From an uncultured Bacilli bacterium (lineage in GTDB: Bacteria; Bacillota_I; Bacilli_A; RF39; UBA660), in the NCBI GenBank assembly GCA_947585065.1, contig CANPWX010000003.1, positions 1-35,287 on the forward strand: a stretch of DNA of 35,287 bases. Direction: 5' to 3'. The notes under the pieces were generated by a model. The model saw nothing but the letters and a program-made list of their open reading frames with translations. It ran no database searches and was not told the DNA's origin. The translations under genes were made by a program, and so were the position numbers. This document shows positions 8,514 to 18,700 of the stretch, one piece after another (within the stretch, counting starts at the first letter, position 1; the number at the start of each line of letters is the position of its first letter).

Positions 8514-9248
8514 GTGAAATCTTATTATTTGACAGATGCCGGGAAAGTACGAAGCCATAATGAAGATTCTGTAACCATTGTCAAAAATGGAAGCGGAGAA
8601 CTTCTTCTTTTAGTCGCGGACGGTATGGGAGGGCATCGAGCAGGAGAAGTAGCCTCTAGTCTAGCCATTACCCATTTTGGGAAACGCTTTTCCAAAGTAA
8701 GTAGCATAGGTTCAAAACTAGATGCAGTAAATTGGCTAAATGATAACGTAAATGAAATCAATGAAGAAATATTAGAATATGCCAAAAATCATTTTGATTC
8801 CACAGGATTAGGAACAACCTTAGTACTTGCTTTATTAACAAACGATTATCTTATTTTTGGAAATATAGGAGATTCTTCAGGATTTGTTTGGAAAAATAAT
8901 AAACTTCATAAAGTAACAAAAGATCATACATTAGTAAGTTTGCTCGTGGAAGCAGGTAACTTAACCGAAGAAGAAGCCAAAAATCATCCAAAGAAAAATG
9001 TTTTAATGAAAGCATTAGGAGCAGGGGAACAAGTAGATATGGATATATTTGATGTAGAACGAGATGTGGATGGTATCTTACTTTGCAGTGATGGATTAAC
9101 TGGAATGCTATCTACTGAACAAATTGAAAAAGTTTTAGAAGAAGACAAATCGATAGAAGAAAAAGTAAAATTGTTAATCCGTAAATGCAATGCAAGAGGC
9201 GGGACTGATAATATATCTGTCGCATTTTTAGATATGAAGAAGGTGTAA
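8514..9248 (+). CDS. prpC: PP2C-family Ser/Thr protein phosphatase PrpC/Stp
   Basis: This metal-dependent phosphatase removes phosphate from targets of the cognate kinase encoded next door. The 244 residues have all PPM/PP2C motifs: VRSHNEDS, LLLVADGMGGHRAGEVAS, TGLGTTLVLALL, IFGNIGDSSGFVW, LLCSDGLTGML and RGGTDNIS, with the metal-binding Asp residues in place. Translation begins at GTG 8514 after AGAAGGTGATAAC; the start gives the conserved YYLTDAGKVRSHNED N-terminus. prkC starts five bases after its stop, the standard phosphatase-kinase pair of Gram-positive bacteria. Confidence 0.93.
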   Translation: MKSYYLTDAGKVRSHNEDSVTIVKNGSGELLLLVADGMGGHRAGEVASSLAITHFGKRFSKVSSIGSKLDAVNWLNDNVNEINEEILEYAKNHFDSTGLGTTLVLALLTNDYLIFGNIGDSSGFVWKNNKLHKVTKDHTLVSLLVEAGNLTEEEAKNHPKKNVLMKALGAGEQVDMDIFDVERDVDGILLCSDGLTGMLSTEQIEKVLEEDKSIEEKVKLLIRKCNARGGTDNISVAFLDMKKV

Positions 9249-9253
9249 TTAAA

Positions 9254-11017
9254 ATGATAATGAAGGGGCAAAAAATTAGTGACCGTTACCAAATTATTAA
9301 ATCAATTGGGGAAGGCGGTATGGCAAATGTATATCTAGCATATGATACAATACTAGATCGTAATGTAGCAGTAAAAGTATTAAGAGGGGATCTTGCAAAC
9401 GACGAAAAATTTGTAAGACGTTTTCAAAGAGAAGCTCTTTCGGCGAGTAGTTTGACTCATCCGAATATAGTTGAAGTATATGATGTTGGTGAAGACAATG
9501 GACAATATTATATTGTAATGGAATATGTTGAAGGAAAACATTTAAAAAATTTAATAAAAAAACGAGGAAAATTAACTGTAAGTGAAGTCATAGACATTAT
9601 GTTGCAAATCACAGACGGAATGAGTGTTGCCCATGATTCTTATATTATCCACCGTGATATTAAACCTCAAAATATTATGATATTAGAAAATGGACTTGTT
9701 AAAATCATGGACTTTGGTATCGCCATGGCGATGAATTCAACCCAACTAACCCAAACAAACTCAGTTATGGGAAGCGTTCATTATTTGCCACCAGAACAAG
9801 CAAATGGTAAAGGATCGACACTTCAAAGTGATATCTATTCGATGGGAATAGTAATGTATGAATTACTAACAGGCTCTCTCCCTTATAAAGGAGACAATGC
9901 CGTAGAAATTGCATTAAAACATTTAAAAGAACCATTACCAAGTATTAGAGATATAGTCCCAAATATCCCTCAAAGTATCGAAAATATAATTATTAAAGCA
10001 ACAGCTAAAAATCCTAAAAATAGATATGCTGATGCAAGAGAAATGCACACAGATTTATTAACCTGTTTAGATGAAGAACGAGCAAATGAACCAAAAATAG
10101 TCTTACCATATCCAGAAGTTTTAGAAGATAGCAAATTAAAAACTGTAAAAAAACCAGAAGAGGGAAAACAAGCATCTAAAGAAAAGAAAGAAGAAAAAGA
10201 GAAAGAGGAAGTATTTGCTAAGCAAATTACAAAAAACGATATGAAAAAATCAAATAGTATAATGAATAAAATATTAATTGCATTAGCCTTTGTCTTTACT
10301 TTATTAGTAATTGGTATCACGACTGTAGTAGTATTGCTTCCAATTATTACAAGCCGAAAAGTATTAACTATTCCAGATGTCACTGGCTATTCCGTAGAAG
10401 ATGCCTTACAAACATTGCAAGACGCAGGTTTTATGGTAGCAACAAATCAAGAACATATTGCCTCAGAAGACATTGCATATGGTAAAGTGGTAAAAACCTC
10501 CCCTTTAGCAAACACAAAAAGAACAAGTGGTACAGAAGTAACACTTTGGATTAGTGAAGGAGATACCAAAATAACATTAGAAAACTATGTAGGATTCAAT
10601 GTATTAGAAGTTCAAGGAAGACTAGATGCTCAAGGAATTAATGTCATCATCGAAAAAAGAGATGTCACCGATAAAAAAGAAGAAAATATCATTTTAGAGC
10701 AAAATCCAGCACCAGGCCAAAAAGTATCAAAAGGAGACTATGTGACTTTATACATTCCAAATGTGGACAAATATCCAAATTTTGCAAACGGAAGCTATAC
10801 CTATGAAGATGTAGTAGAATATTTAAAAAAATACAATATAGTAATTAATAAAATAGAAGCAGAAAGCGATAAAACGCCAGGAATTGTTATTGGCCAAAGT
10901 AGAGAAGAAGGATCACCAATTGTAGGTGGTACATCAATTACCATCACTGTAGCCAAAGCAAAAACATCTAACAAAGAGGAAAATTCTGGAGGATGTGAAG
11001 AATCAGGATTATGTTAG
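9254..11017 (+). CDS. prkC: PASTA-domain Ser/Thr protein kinase PrkC/Stk
   Basis: This membrane kinase senses peptidoglycan or muropeptides and phosphorylates cell-wall, translation and division proteins. The cytoplasmic kinase domain spans residues 1-270: glycine loop GEGGMANVYLAYD, catalytic Lys in VAVKVLRG, HRDIKPQNIM near 133, DFGIA near 153 and SVHYLPPEQANG. A Lys/Glu-rich juxtamembrane linker (about 290-335) leads to one membrane segment (about 340-362). Three PASTA repeats follow outside the cell (about 370-435, 436-503, 504-575). The end, GGCEESGLC, carries two Cys. An ATG two codons in (9260) is an alternative start. rsgA overlaps the 3' end by seven bases. Confidence 0.95.
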   Translation: MIMKGQKISDRYQIIKSIGEGGMANVYLAYDTILDRNVAVKVLRGDLANDEKFVRRFQREALSASSLTHPNIVEVYDVGEDNGQYYIVMEYVEGKHLKNLIKKRGKLTVSEVIDIMLQITDGMSVAHDSYIIHRDIKPQNIMILENGLVKIMDFGIAMAMNSTQLTQTNSVMGSVHYLPPEQANGKGSTLQSDIYSMGIVMYELLTGSLPYKGDNAVEIALKHLKEPLPSIRDIVPNIPQSIENIIIKATAKNPKNRYADAREMHTDLLTCLDEERANEPKIVLPYPEVLEDSKLKTVKKPEEGKQASKEKKEEKEKEEVFAKQITKNDMKKSNSIMNKILIALAFVFTLLVIGITTVVVLLPIITSRKVLTIPDVTGYSVEDALQTLQDAGFMVATNQEHIASEDIAYGKVVKTSPLANTKRTSGTEVTLWISEGDTKITLENYVGFNVLEVQGRLDAQGINVIIEKRDVTDKKEENIILEQNPAPGQKVSKGDYVTLYIPNVDKYPNFANGSYTYEDVVEYLKKYNIVINKIEAESDKTPGIVIGQSREEGSPIVGGTSITITVAKAKTSNKEENSGGCEESGLC

Positions 11018-11847
11018 AAGGAAAAATAATAAAAAATATTAGTAATTGTTACACCGTAATTTGTAAGGAAAAAACCTACAATTGTATTCCAAAGGGAGCA
11101 TTTCGAAACCAAAAAGAAACTCCACTCGTCGGAGATTATGTAAAATTTGATGAAAAAAATAATAGAATAATCGAAATACTTCCTCGAAAAAATGAATTAA
11201 CAAGACCTAAAGTAGCAAATATTGACATTGCATTAATTGTCACTTCTTTAGTAGAGCCAAAATTGAATACCCTTTTATTAGATAAAGAAATCAGTTTAAT
11301 TACCTTATCGAATATAAAACCAGTTCTATGCTTTACAAAGTTAGATTTAGGAAACAAAGAAGAAATAGACAACTTTAAAACAATTAAAAAATATTATACA
11401 AAAATTGGACTCCCTGTATTTCAAAATACAGAATTAAAAGAATTATTAAAATATTTAAAAAATTCAGTGGTTGTATTAACTGGGCAAAGTGGTGCAGGGA
11501 AAAGTACATTATTAAACAAAATAAATCCTGAACTAAATTTAAAAACAGATGAGATTTCAAATGCCTTAAACCGTGGAAAACATACAACAAGACATACAGA
11601 AATTTATGAAGTGAATGATGTTTTCTTTTGCGATACTCCAGGATTTTCAAGCCTAGATTTGGATAACTATTCATTAGAAGAATTAAAAGCAAGTTTTGTT
11701 GAATTTGCCGATTTTCCATGTAAGTATCGAGATTGTATGCATCTAAAAGAAACAAATTGTGGAGTAAAAAAAGCAAAAGAAGAGGGTAAAATTCTAAATT
11801 CCCGTTATGAATCTTATCAAAAAATGATATTGGAGAGAAGAAAATGA
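11011..11847 (+). CDS. rsgA: Ribosome small-subunit-dependent GTPase A
   Basis: RsgA (CpgA/YloQ) is a GTPase that checks late 30S assembly. The 278 residues show an N-terminal OB fold (PLVGDYVKFDE), then the circularly permuted G domain with motif order G4 (FTKLDL), G1 (GQSGAGKSTLLNKI, near residue 158), the G2 region RGKHTTRHTE and G3 (CDTPGFSSLDL). The C-terminal zinc site is C-x5-C-x-H-x6-C in CKYRDCMHLKETNC. The start overlaps prkC by seven bases and the 3' end overlaps rpe by ATGA, so all four genes of the operon are probably translationally linked. The prkC-rsgA-rpe order is the Bacillus order. Confidence 0.95.
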   Translation: MLEGKIIKNISNCYTVICKEKTYNCIPKGAFRNQKETPLVGDYVKFDEKNNRIIEILPRKNELTRPKVANIDIALIVTSLVEPKLNTLLLDKEISLITLSNIKPVLCFTKLDLGNKEEIDNFKTIKKYYTKIGLPVFQNTELKELLKYLKNSVVVLTGQSGAGKSTLLNKINPELNLKTDEISNALNRGKHTTRHTEIYEVNDVFFCDTPGFSSLDLDNYSLEELKASFVEFADFPCKYRDCMHLKETNCGVKKAKEEGKILNSRYESYQKMILERRK

Positions 11848-12461
11848 AAATAGCCGTTTCTTATTTAAAAAGTATTTATGATAAAAAAACAACGATAGAA
11901 AAAATTAATCAATCAAACGCCGATTATTTGCATGTTGATTTAATAGATGGAATTTTTTGTGGCGAGAAAAACTATGATATAGTAAAAATAATAGAAGACT
12001 TAAAAACAAATAAACTTCCCTTAGATATTCATTTAATGATAAAAAATCCCGAAGAAGAAATCGAAAAATTGGCCCTTTTAAAACCAGATACCATTACGAT
12101 TCCAGTAGAAATACTTAAGGGAAAAAACTATATAAACAAAATAAAAGAAAAACAAATAAAAGTAGGATTATCAATAAATCCAGAAACTTCTTTAAAAGAA
12201 TTAAAACCATATGAAGATATAGTAGACTCCATTTTGATAATGAGTGTCCATCCAGGTAAAGGAGGCCAAGAGTTTTTAAAAGAAGTGCTTCCTAAAATAA
12301 TAGAAGCAAGAACTCAAAATCCAAAAATAAAAATTTCAGTAGATGGTGGCATCAATGATGAGACAGTAAAATGGGTGAGGCCTTATGTAAATCAAGTCGT
12401 TAGTGGATCCTTTGTATGTCAAAAAGAAAACTTTAATGAACAAATTGAAAAATTAAAATAA
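11844..12461 (+). CDS. rpe: Ribulose-phosphate 3-epimerase
   Basis: Rpe interconverts ribulose 5-phosphate and xylulose 5-phosphate in the pentose phosphate pathway. The 205-residue TIM barrel has the metal and catalytic motifs HVDLIDG, LDIHLMIKNPEE, ILIMSVHPGKGGQEF (most relatives have SVNPGFGGQ) and ISVDGGIND, and ends VVSGSFVC with a phosphate-binding Gly/Ser loop. It is slightly short at the C-terminus. The start overlaps rsgA (ATGA). In B. subtilis thiN and spoVM follow; neither is seen here, and the stop abuts a terminator shared with rpmB on the other strand. Confidence 0.92.
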   Translation: MKIAVSYLKSIYDKKTTIEKINQSNADYLHVDLIDGIFCGEKNYDIVKIIEDLKTNKLPLDIHLMIKNPEEEIEKLALLKPDTITIPVEILKGKNYINKIKEKQIKVGLSINPETSLKELKPYEDIVDSILIMSVHPGKGGQEFLKEVLPKIIEARTQNPKIKISVDGGINDETVKWVRPYVNQVVSGSFVCQKENFNEQIEKLK

Positions 12462-12488
12462 AAAAAGTTAGTTTATGCTAACTTTTTT
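12461..12488. terminator. Bidirectional terminator between rpe and rpmB
   Basis: An 11-base arm (12461-12471) pairs perfectly with 12478-12488 around the loop TTTATG; the core is GTTAG/CTAAC. A-tracts and T-tracts flank the core, so it serves as a terminator on both strands. The first arm begins on the last base of the rpe stop, and the rpmB stop (12473-12475) lies in the loop. Confidence 0.85.
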
Positions 12489-12631
12489 GCTTCTCTTGCA
12501 CTAATTAAAACTTTTTCTCCATTAATTGTTTTCTTTTGTAAATTAGGTTTTTGAACTCTTTTCGTTGCATTTAATGCTTTACTGCGAGAATTTACAGTTA
12601 AAGGTTTTTTTGTTGATACTTTTTTAGCCAT
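12473..12631 (-). CDS. rpmB: 50S ribosomal protein bL28, short Cys-less form
   Basis: The - strand encodes a basic 52-residue protein starting MAKKVSTKKPLTVNSRSKAL and containing NATKRVQKPNLQKK and KVLISAREAKK. These match the core of bL28 (NxRSHAxNATKRxxxPNLQKVRV... VSARALK). The usual first segment with Cys and TGK is shortened and has no Cys, and the C-terminal KVERV-like tail is absent, giving 52 rather than about 62 residues. A perfect GGAGGTG lies 7 bases upstream of the ATG and a strong promoter precedes it. B. subtilis also has rpmB on the opposite strand just after the prkC-rpe group, which supports the call. Confidence 0.88.
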   Translation of the reverse strand: MAKKVSTKKPLTVNSRSKALNATKRVQKPNLQKKTINGEKVLISAREAKKLA

Positions 12632-12663
12632 AAATATTCACCTCCGTGTTTCTTTCTTTAAAA

Positions 12664-12692
12664 ATTTTAACAAAATTATTGTAAGAAGTCAA
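12664..12692 (-). promoter_or_regulatory. Promoter for rpmB
   Basis: Reading the - strand, TTGACT (12692-12687), a 17-base spacer and TAAAAT (12669-12664) form a near-consensus sigma-A promoter, about 33 bases upstream of the rpmB ATG. Confidence 0.75.
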
Positions 12693-12774
12693 TTACAAAC
12701 AAAAAAATTAAAACAAATCGGATCAAATAAAGAAAAAAGATAGAACATTTTTCCTAGTAAAATTTTCCCACTCA

Positions 12775-12783
12775 TGCTATAAT
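12775..12783 (+). promoter_or_regulatory. Extended -10 promoter for dnaE-polC
   Basis: TGCTATAAT is a perfect extended -10 element 25 bases upstream of the dnaE ATG, followed by the ribosome site AAGGTGGGTG. No good -35 box is visible at 16-18 bases; it may depend on the TG extension. The gap 12632-12808 otherwise holds only the divergent rpmB promoter. Confidence 0.6.
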
Positions 12784-12808
12784 AAATACACAAGGTGGGT
12801 GATAAAAA

Positions 12809-15718
12809 ATGTTTGTACCTTTAAGAGTGAAAACAGATTATTCGATGCTCCAAAGCCTCATTGTCATCCCCAAATTACTATTATTTCTTCAAAAATATAA
12901 AATTCCTGTATGTGGTATATGTGATACAAATCTTTTTGGCGTGATGGAATTTTATGATACATTAACATCTAATCAAATAAAACCCTTAATAGGTTTAGAA
13001 ATTAATATAGAAAATCCTGTTCTGTTATATGCTAGAGATTATGAAGGATACTTAGGATTATTAAAAATAGAAACATATATCGAAAAAAATGAATTAACGA
13101 AAGAACAGATCATTCCTTATCAAGAACACTTAAACATCGTCATTCCTTTTTTAAATAAAAATGAGTTAGAAAGTTGGAATAAATTTTCTCACGTCTATAT
13201 AGGAGTATCAACCGAATACGAAAAAAATAATGCAAACCTTATCACACCTCATACAGTATATATGCCTGAAATAAGAGCCTTTTTTAAAAAAGAAACAACT
13301 TCCTTAAAAATGTTAAAAGCGATTGATTTAGGTAACCCCTATAAATCCATTCAAGAAGAAAATTTAGAAAAGAAAACAATGGAGTACTATTTTAATGAAA
13401 ACTTATGGGATGAAAGTACCAAAGACTTCTGCGAATCCTGTAATGTAATAATGAAAAAAGAAGGAAACTATATTCCAAAATATTGTGAAGACTCAGCTAC
13501 TTTTCTTTTCAATTTAGCCCAAAAAGGATTAGCGAAACGGCTAAATAATAAGATTTCTAAAATTTACGACGAACGATTAAAATACGAATTATCAGTTATT
13601 CAGGAAATGGGCTTTTCCAATTATTTTTTAATTGTTTATGATTATGTCAAATTTGCCAAAAAAAATGGAATATTAGTAGGTGCAGGCCGTGGTAGTGCAG
13701 TAGGCTCACTAGTAAGTTATTGCCTTGGCATCACCGATGTAGATCCAATAGAATATCACTTATTTTTTGAACGTTTTCTAAATCCTGAAAGAGTAACAAT
13801 GCCAGATATTGATATCGATTTTGAAGAAGATCGAAGAAACGAAGTAGTAAATTACGTGAAACAAAAATATGGAATTCAAAATGTTGGAAGTATTATGACG
13901 TTTGGAACATTAAAAAGTAAACTCGTCTTGCGATGTGTAGGAAAAGCTTTAGAAATGGATCAAAAAGGAATGGAATCCTTTTTAAATAAAATAGATGCAA
14001 AATTAACACTGCAAGAAAATTTACAAAATAAAGAAGTAGCATACTATGTATCTTCTCATCCATGGATCAAAGAAATGTATGAAGCTTCATTACCAATTGA
14101 AGGATTAAAAAAACATATTTCTACTCATGCCGCAGGCGTTGTAATCAGTTCAGTTCCTCTTGATACAGTAATACCAATTCATTATAATGGAGAAGAATTA
14201 GTCACCGGAGTGACAATGAACTATTTAGAAGAACTAGGACTATTAAAAATGGATTTTTTAGCTCTTCGTAATCTAACCATTATGAAACGTGTATTAGAAT
14301 TAATAAAAGAAAATACAAACAAAACCCTAGATATTCATAAACTAAATTTAAATGATGAGAAAGTTTTAAAATTATTTCAAACTGCAGATACAATGGGAAT
14401 CTTTCAATTTGAAAGTGAAGGAATGAAAAATTTTTTACGAAAATTAAAACCAACAAAATTCTTAGATCTAGTCTCAGCAATTGCCTTATTTCGACCAGGG
14501 CCTATGGAGAATATAGATACATATATAAGACGAAAAGAAGGAAAAGAAAAAATAAACTATTTGCATGATGACTTAAAACCAATTTTAGAAGAGACCTATG
14601 GAATTATTATTTACCAAGAACAAATTATGCAAATTTTATCATTAATTGGAGGATTTTCATTTGCAGAATCTGATTTGATTCGAAGAGCAATGTCCAAAAA
14701 GAAAAAAGACTTAATTGAATCAAGTAAAGAAAAATTTATTCAGGGAGCAATGAAAAAAGGGTATTCTGTTTTTCTAGCAGAAGAAATATTTGCATTAATT
14801 TTAAAATTTGCAAACTATGGATTTAACAAATCCCATTCCGTTTCTTATGCCTTAATTGGTTATCAAATGGCCTATTTAAAATGTTATTATCCAATCTTTT
14901 TTCTAGCAAATATTCTCAATATGAACGTTTATACAGCTGAGAAAACAAAAGAATATTTGGCACTCGCAAGAAAATCCCATATTGCCATATTACCAGTAGA
15001 TATCAATTTAAGTGAAGGATTCTATAAAATGGAAAACAACTCTTTACGTATCCCATTTTCTTTAATAAAAAATTTAGGAGAAGAAGGAGTAAAAACAATA
15101 GTAAATCAAAGAAAAGAAAAAAAATTTACGGATTTCTTTGATTTTGTCGCCAGAACCTATGGAAAAAGTATTACCAAAGCAAAAATAGAGTCTCTAATTG
15201 AATCTGGCGCCTTCGAGCAATTTACCACTAACCAAAATTCTCTTTTAGCAAGTTTAGATACTGCGATCAATTATGCAACATTGACAAGTGATTTAGATGA
15301 AGATTATATTTTAAAACCATCTTTAAAAGAAGTAGAAGAAGAAAGCCCAGAAGAAAAAAGAAAAAGAGAATGGAACAATTTAGGCTTCTATTTAAGTAAT
15401 CATCCCGCCTCAAAATACACGAGCCCAAATATAATGAAACTAGAATTTTTACCATTGAATTATGATAAACAAATAAATTCAGTAGTATTAATCGAAAAAA
15501 TAAAAACAATTACAACCAAAAAAGGAGAAGAGATGGCTTTTTTAACAGGAAGTGATGAAACAGCAACTGGCAATTTTGTAGTCTTTGCAAGTATGATGAA
15601 AGAAATGCAATCAATAAATATAGGAGATGTCGTTCATATACAAGGACGAGTCGCGAGAAGATTAGATGAATATCAAATAAATGTAAATAAAATAGAAAAA
15701 TTAACAGAAGGAGAGTAG
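12809..15718 (+). CDS. dnaE: DNA polymerase III subunit alpha, DnaE type
   Basis: In Firmicutes DnaE extends primers before handing over to PolC. The 969 residues carry the C-family polymerase domain: GAGRGSAVGSLVSYCLGI, PDIDIDFEEDRR near 331 with two catalytic Asp, and FGTLKSKLVLR. The fingers, thumb and helix-hairpin-helix region (near GAFEQFTTNQ) follow. A C-terminal OB domain starts near 889 (INSVVLIEKIKTITTKKGEE). The N-terminal PHP domain is degenerate: the usual HxHxxYS reads PLRVKTDYSML, and the TDH motif reads ICDTNLFG, so metal-dependent proofreading there is unlikely. It is shorter than B. subtilis DnaE (about 1115). polC follows four bases downstream. Confidence 0.95.
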   Translation: MFVPLRVKTDYSMLQSLIVIPKLLLFLQKYKIPVCGICDTNLFGVMEFYDTLTSNQIKPLIGLEINIENPVLLYARDYEGYLGLLKIETYIEKNELTKEQIIPYQEHLNIVIPFLNKNELESWNKFSHVYIGVSTEYEKNNANLITPHTVYMPEIRAFFKKETTSLKMLKAIDLGNPYKSIQEENLEKKTMEYYFNENLWDESTKDFCESCNVIMKKEGNYIPKYCEDSATFLFNLAQKGLAKRLNNKISKIYDERLKYELSVIQEMGFSNYFLIVYDYVKFAKKNGILVGAGRGSAVGSLVSYCLGITDVDPIEYHLFFERFLNPERVTMPDIDIDFEEDRRNEVVNYVKQKYGIQNVGSIMTFGTLKSKLVLRCVGKALEMDQKGMESFLNKIDAKLTLQENLQNKEVAYYVSSHPWIKEMYEASLPIEGLKKHISTHAAGVVISSVPLDTVIPIHYNGEELVTGVTMNYLEELGLLKMDFLALRNLTIMKRVLELIKENTNKTLDIHKLNLNDEKVLKLFQTADTMGIFQFESEGMKNFLRKLKPTKFLDLVSAIALFRPGPMENIDTYIRRKEGKEKINYLHDDLKPILEETYGIIIYQEQIMQILSLIGGFSFAESDLIRRAMSKKKKDLIESSKEKFIQGAMKKGYSVFLAEEIFALILKFANYGFNKSHSVSYALIGYQMAYLKCYYPIFFLANILNMNVYTAEKTKEYLALARKSHIAILPVDINLSEGFYKMENNSLRIPFSLIKNLGEEGVKTIVNQRKEKKFTDFFDFVARTYGKSITKAKIESLIESGAFEQFTTNQNSLLASLDTAINYATLTSDLDEDYILKPSLKEVEEESPEEKRKREWNNLGFYLSNHPASKYTSPNIMKLEFLPLNYDKQINSVVLIEKIKTITTKKGEEMAFLTGSDETATGNFVVFASMMKEMQSINIGDVVHIQGRVARRLDEYQINVNKIEKLTEGE

Positions 15719-15722
15719 TAGT

Positions 15723-18700
15723 ATGAAAGAGGAAGTGAAACGTTTTTTAAATAGTATTTTCTATGAAGGCGAAGAGAAAGAATTGGATACGTTAGATATA
15801 GAAAAAGTAATTTTGCATAAAAAAGAACAAAATTATGAAGTAATCATGCATGCCGAGAATGTATTGCCTTATGAAATTGCTTGCAAACTAAAACTGGCAG
15901 CTCTCAATAAAATACATGGAACAGAAAAATGTAGTATTACTTTAAAATACGATACAATATCAAAAGAATCCGTTTTAGAATACCTACAAAATATATTACA
16001 AATATTTAAAACGAAACGTCCTTCTTTAGGAAGTGTTTTTGAAGGAAATTATATCGTAGAAGACAATAAAATTATCTTTGAAGTAGGAAATAAAACAGAA
16101 GAAGAAGAAATGGAAATAGAAGGAAAAAATATTTCTCAAGAACTAAAAATGTTTGGATTAGATTCTTATACTTGTGAAACAAAAATGAATGAAGAAAAAA
16201 GAAAAAGCATTCAAGAAGAAATAGAAGCAAGTAAAAAAGAAACAAAAGTCACAATTTCCGAACCGAAACTAGAAGGAAACATCATTACAGGAAAAGAAAT
16301 TACTGGAGAAGTAACATCAATTAATAATATTATGGGAGATGCAAAGAATGTTATTTTTGAAGCCTATGTATTTGGTATTGAAACACTAGAACGTGATAAC
16401 ATTAATATTATTACTTTAAAAATTAGTGATAAAACAAATTCTATATTAGCCAAAATATTTAAAAAAGATAAAAAAGAATATCAAACAGTAGTAAATGAAA
16501 TCAAGGAAAATGCCTGGTATAAATTTCAAGGAAATGTCGAATATGATAATTTTGCTAAAGACCTTGTATTAGCCATCCGTAATATGGAAAAAATAGATTC
16601 TAAAGATGGTGTTGAAATAGATGATGCTGAAGTAAAAAGAGTAGAACTTCATGCTCATACCATGATGAGTGCCATGGACTCCGTTGTTCCTTATGAAGAA
16701 AAAGATCCTCGTAATATTGTAAAATATGCAATAAAAATGGGACATAAAGCAGTCGCAGTAACAGATCACAACTGCGTTCAAGCCTACCCAGAATTATTTC
16801 ATACAGTAAATGCGTTCAATAAAGGCAAAGAGAAAAGTGATCATTTCAAAGTTTTATATGGAGCCGAAATGAATGTAGTAAATGATGATATTGATATCAT
16901 ATTTAACTGCAAAGAATATAATTTATTAGAAGATACCTTTGTCGTATTCGATACAGAAACCACAGGCTTTTATGCTGGATCCGATCAAATGATTGAAATC
17001 GGTGCCGTAAAAATTCGAAATGGTGTCATTTTAGATCGCTTCGATGAACTAATCGATCCTCATCGTCCAATTCCTAAAAAAATAACAGAACTGACTTTCA
17101 TTACAGATGAAATGGTTGCAGGAAAAGATACAGAAGAAAATGTAACCAAACGTTTCTTAGAATGGGCTGGAGAAAATCCAATGGTAGCCCATAATGCCAA
17201 ATTCGATATTTCCTTTATTAGTTCTGCATGCAATAAATATGGATTTCCAGAATTCCATTCGACAGTTTTAGATACAATGAGCATCGCACGGATGCTTCAT
17301 CCAGAATGGCCGAATCATAAACTTCAAACACTGACCAAAAGATTAGATATTCCATGGGATGAAGAAAAACACCACCGTGCCGACTATGATGCCGAAGGAA
17401 CTGCTTTAGCATTTCATAAAATGGCGAAAGTATTAAATGATCGTAACATTGGAACAACAACTCAATTAATAGAAGATATTGATAGAGATTCATTGATTCG
17501 ATTTGCCTATCCATTCCATGCAACCATTCTAGTTCAAAATAAAATAGGATTAAAAAATTTGTTTAAAATTATCTCAATAGCTAACACGAAATACTTATAT
17601 AAAAATGAACAACCCAAAATTCCTCGAAAAGATTTAATAGCATTAAGAGAAGGACTTCTCATAGGATCCGGCTGTATAAATGGCGAAATTTTTGACAAAG
17701 CTTCTGCAAAAGAAGATGAAGAGCTAGTGAATATGATGAGTTTTTATGACTATATTGAAATTCAACCTCTCTCGGCATTCACTCATTTAATTGGAACAGA
17801 TGGCAAATTTCCAAGTGTGATAGAAGCAGAAGAATACATAAAAAGAATTGTACGAGTTGCAAAAGAAGCAGGAAAACCAGTGGTAGCAACGGGAGATGTT
17901 CATAATCTTGCGAAAGAAGATAAAATATATCGAGAAATTATTGTAAATCAAAAATTCAATGGAAAACTCCATCCATTAAATCGAAAAGGATTAGAAATTC
18001 CTAATATGTATTTTAAAACAACGAAAGAAATGTTAGAAGACTTTGCATTTCTAGGAGAAGAACTTGCTTATGAAATTGTAGTAGAAAACACAAATAAAAT
18101 TGCAGATAGTATCGAAGAAGTAGAAGTAATACCGGATACTCATGGTATTCCATTTGCTCCAGTAATTGAAAATTCTCAAATGACAGTTACAAATATGGTA
18201 TATGATAAAGCTCGTGAGTGGTATGGAGATCCGCTTCCTTATCATATTGAAGAGAGAATAGCTTTAGAACTTTACGGAGCTCCTTTCATTGATGCCGTAA
18301 AACAAAATGCTGAAAGCCAAGATGACAGTGTCATTTATCAAAGACTTCATGATGTAGTACGAAAAGGCCCAGAAGCAGTTCAACAAGAGATAGCGACTAG
18401 CCTCAAAAAAGAGCATCCAGAAGAAGAACCAGAAAAACTTTTAGAGGAAGCCAAAGGCAAAATGACTGCAATTATCGGAGCCAACTTCGATGTAATCTAC
18501 CTAATTGCTCAAAAATTAGTCAAACACTCAAACGATGAAGGATTTTTAGTAGGAAGCCGTGGTTCTGTAGGTTCTTCCTTTGTAGCCAATTTAATGGGAA
18601 TTACAGAAGTAAATTCTCTTGCACCACATTATCGTTGCCCAAATTGTAAAAATAGTGAATTTGAAGATGAAACTGGAGAACCATTAGGCAATACATATAA

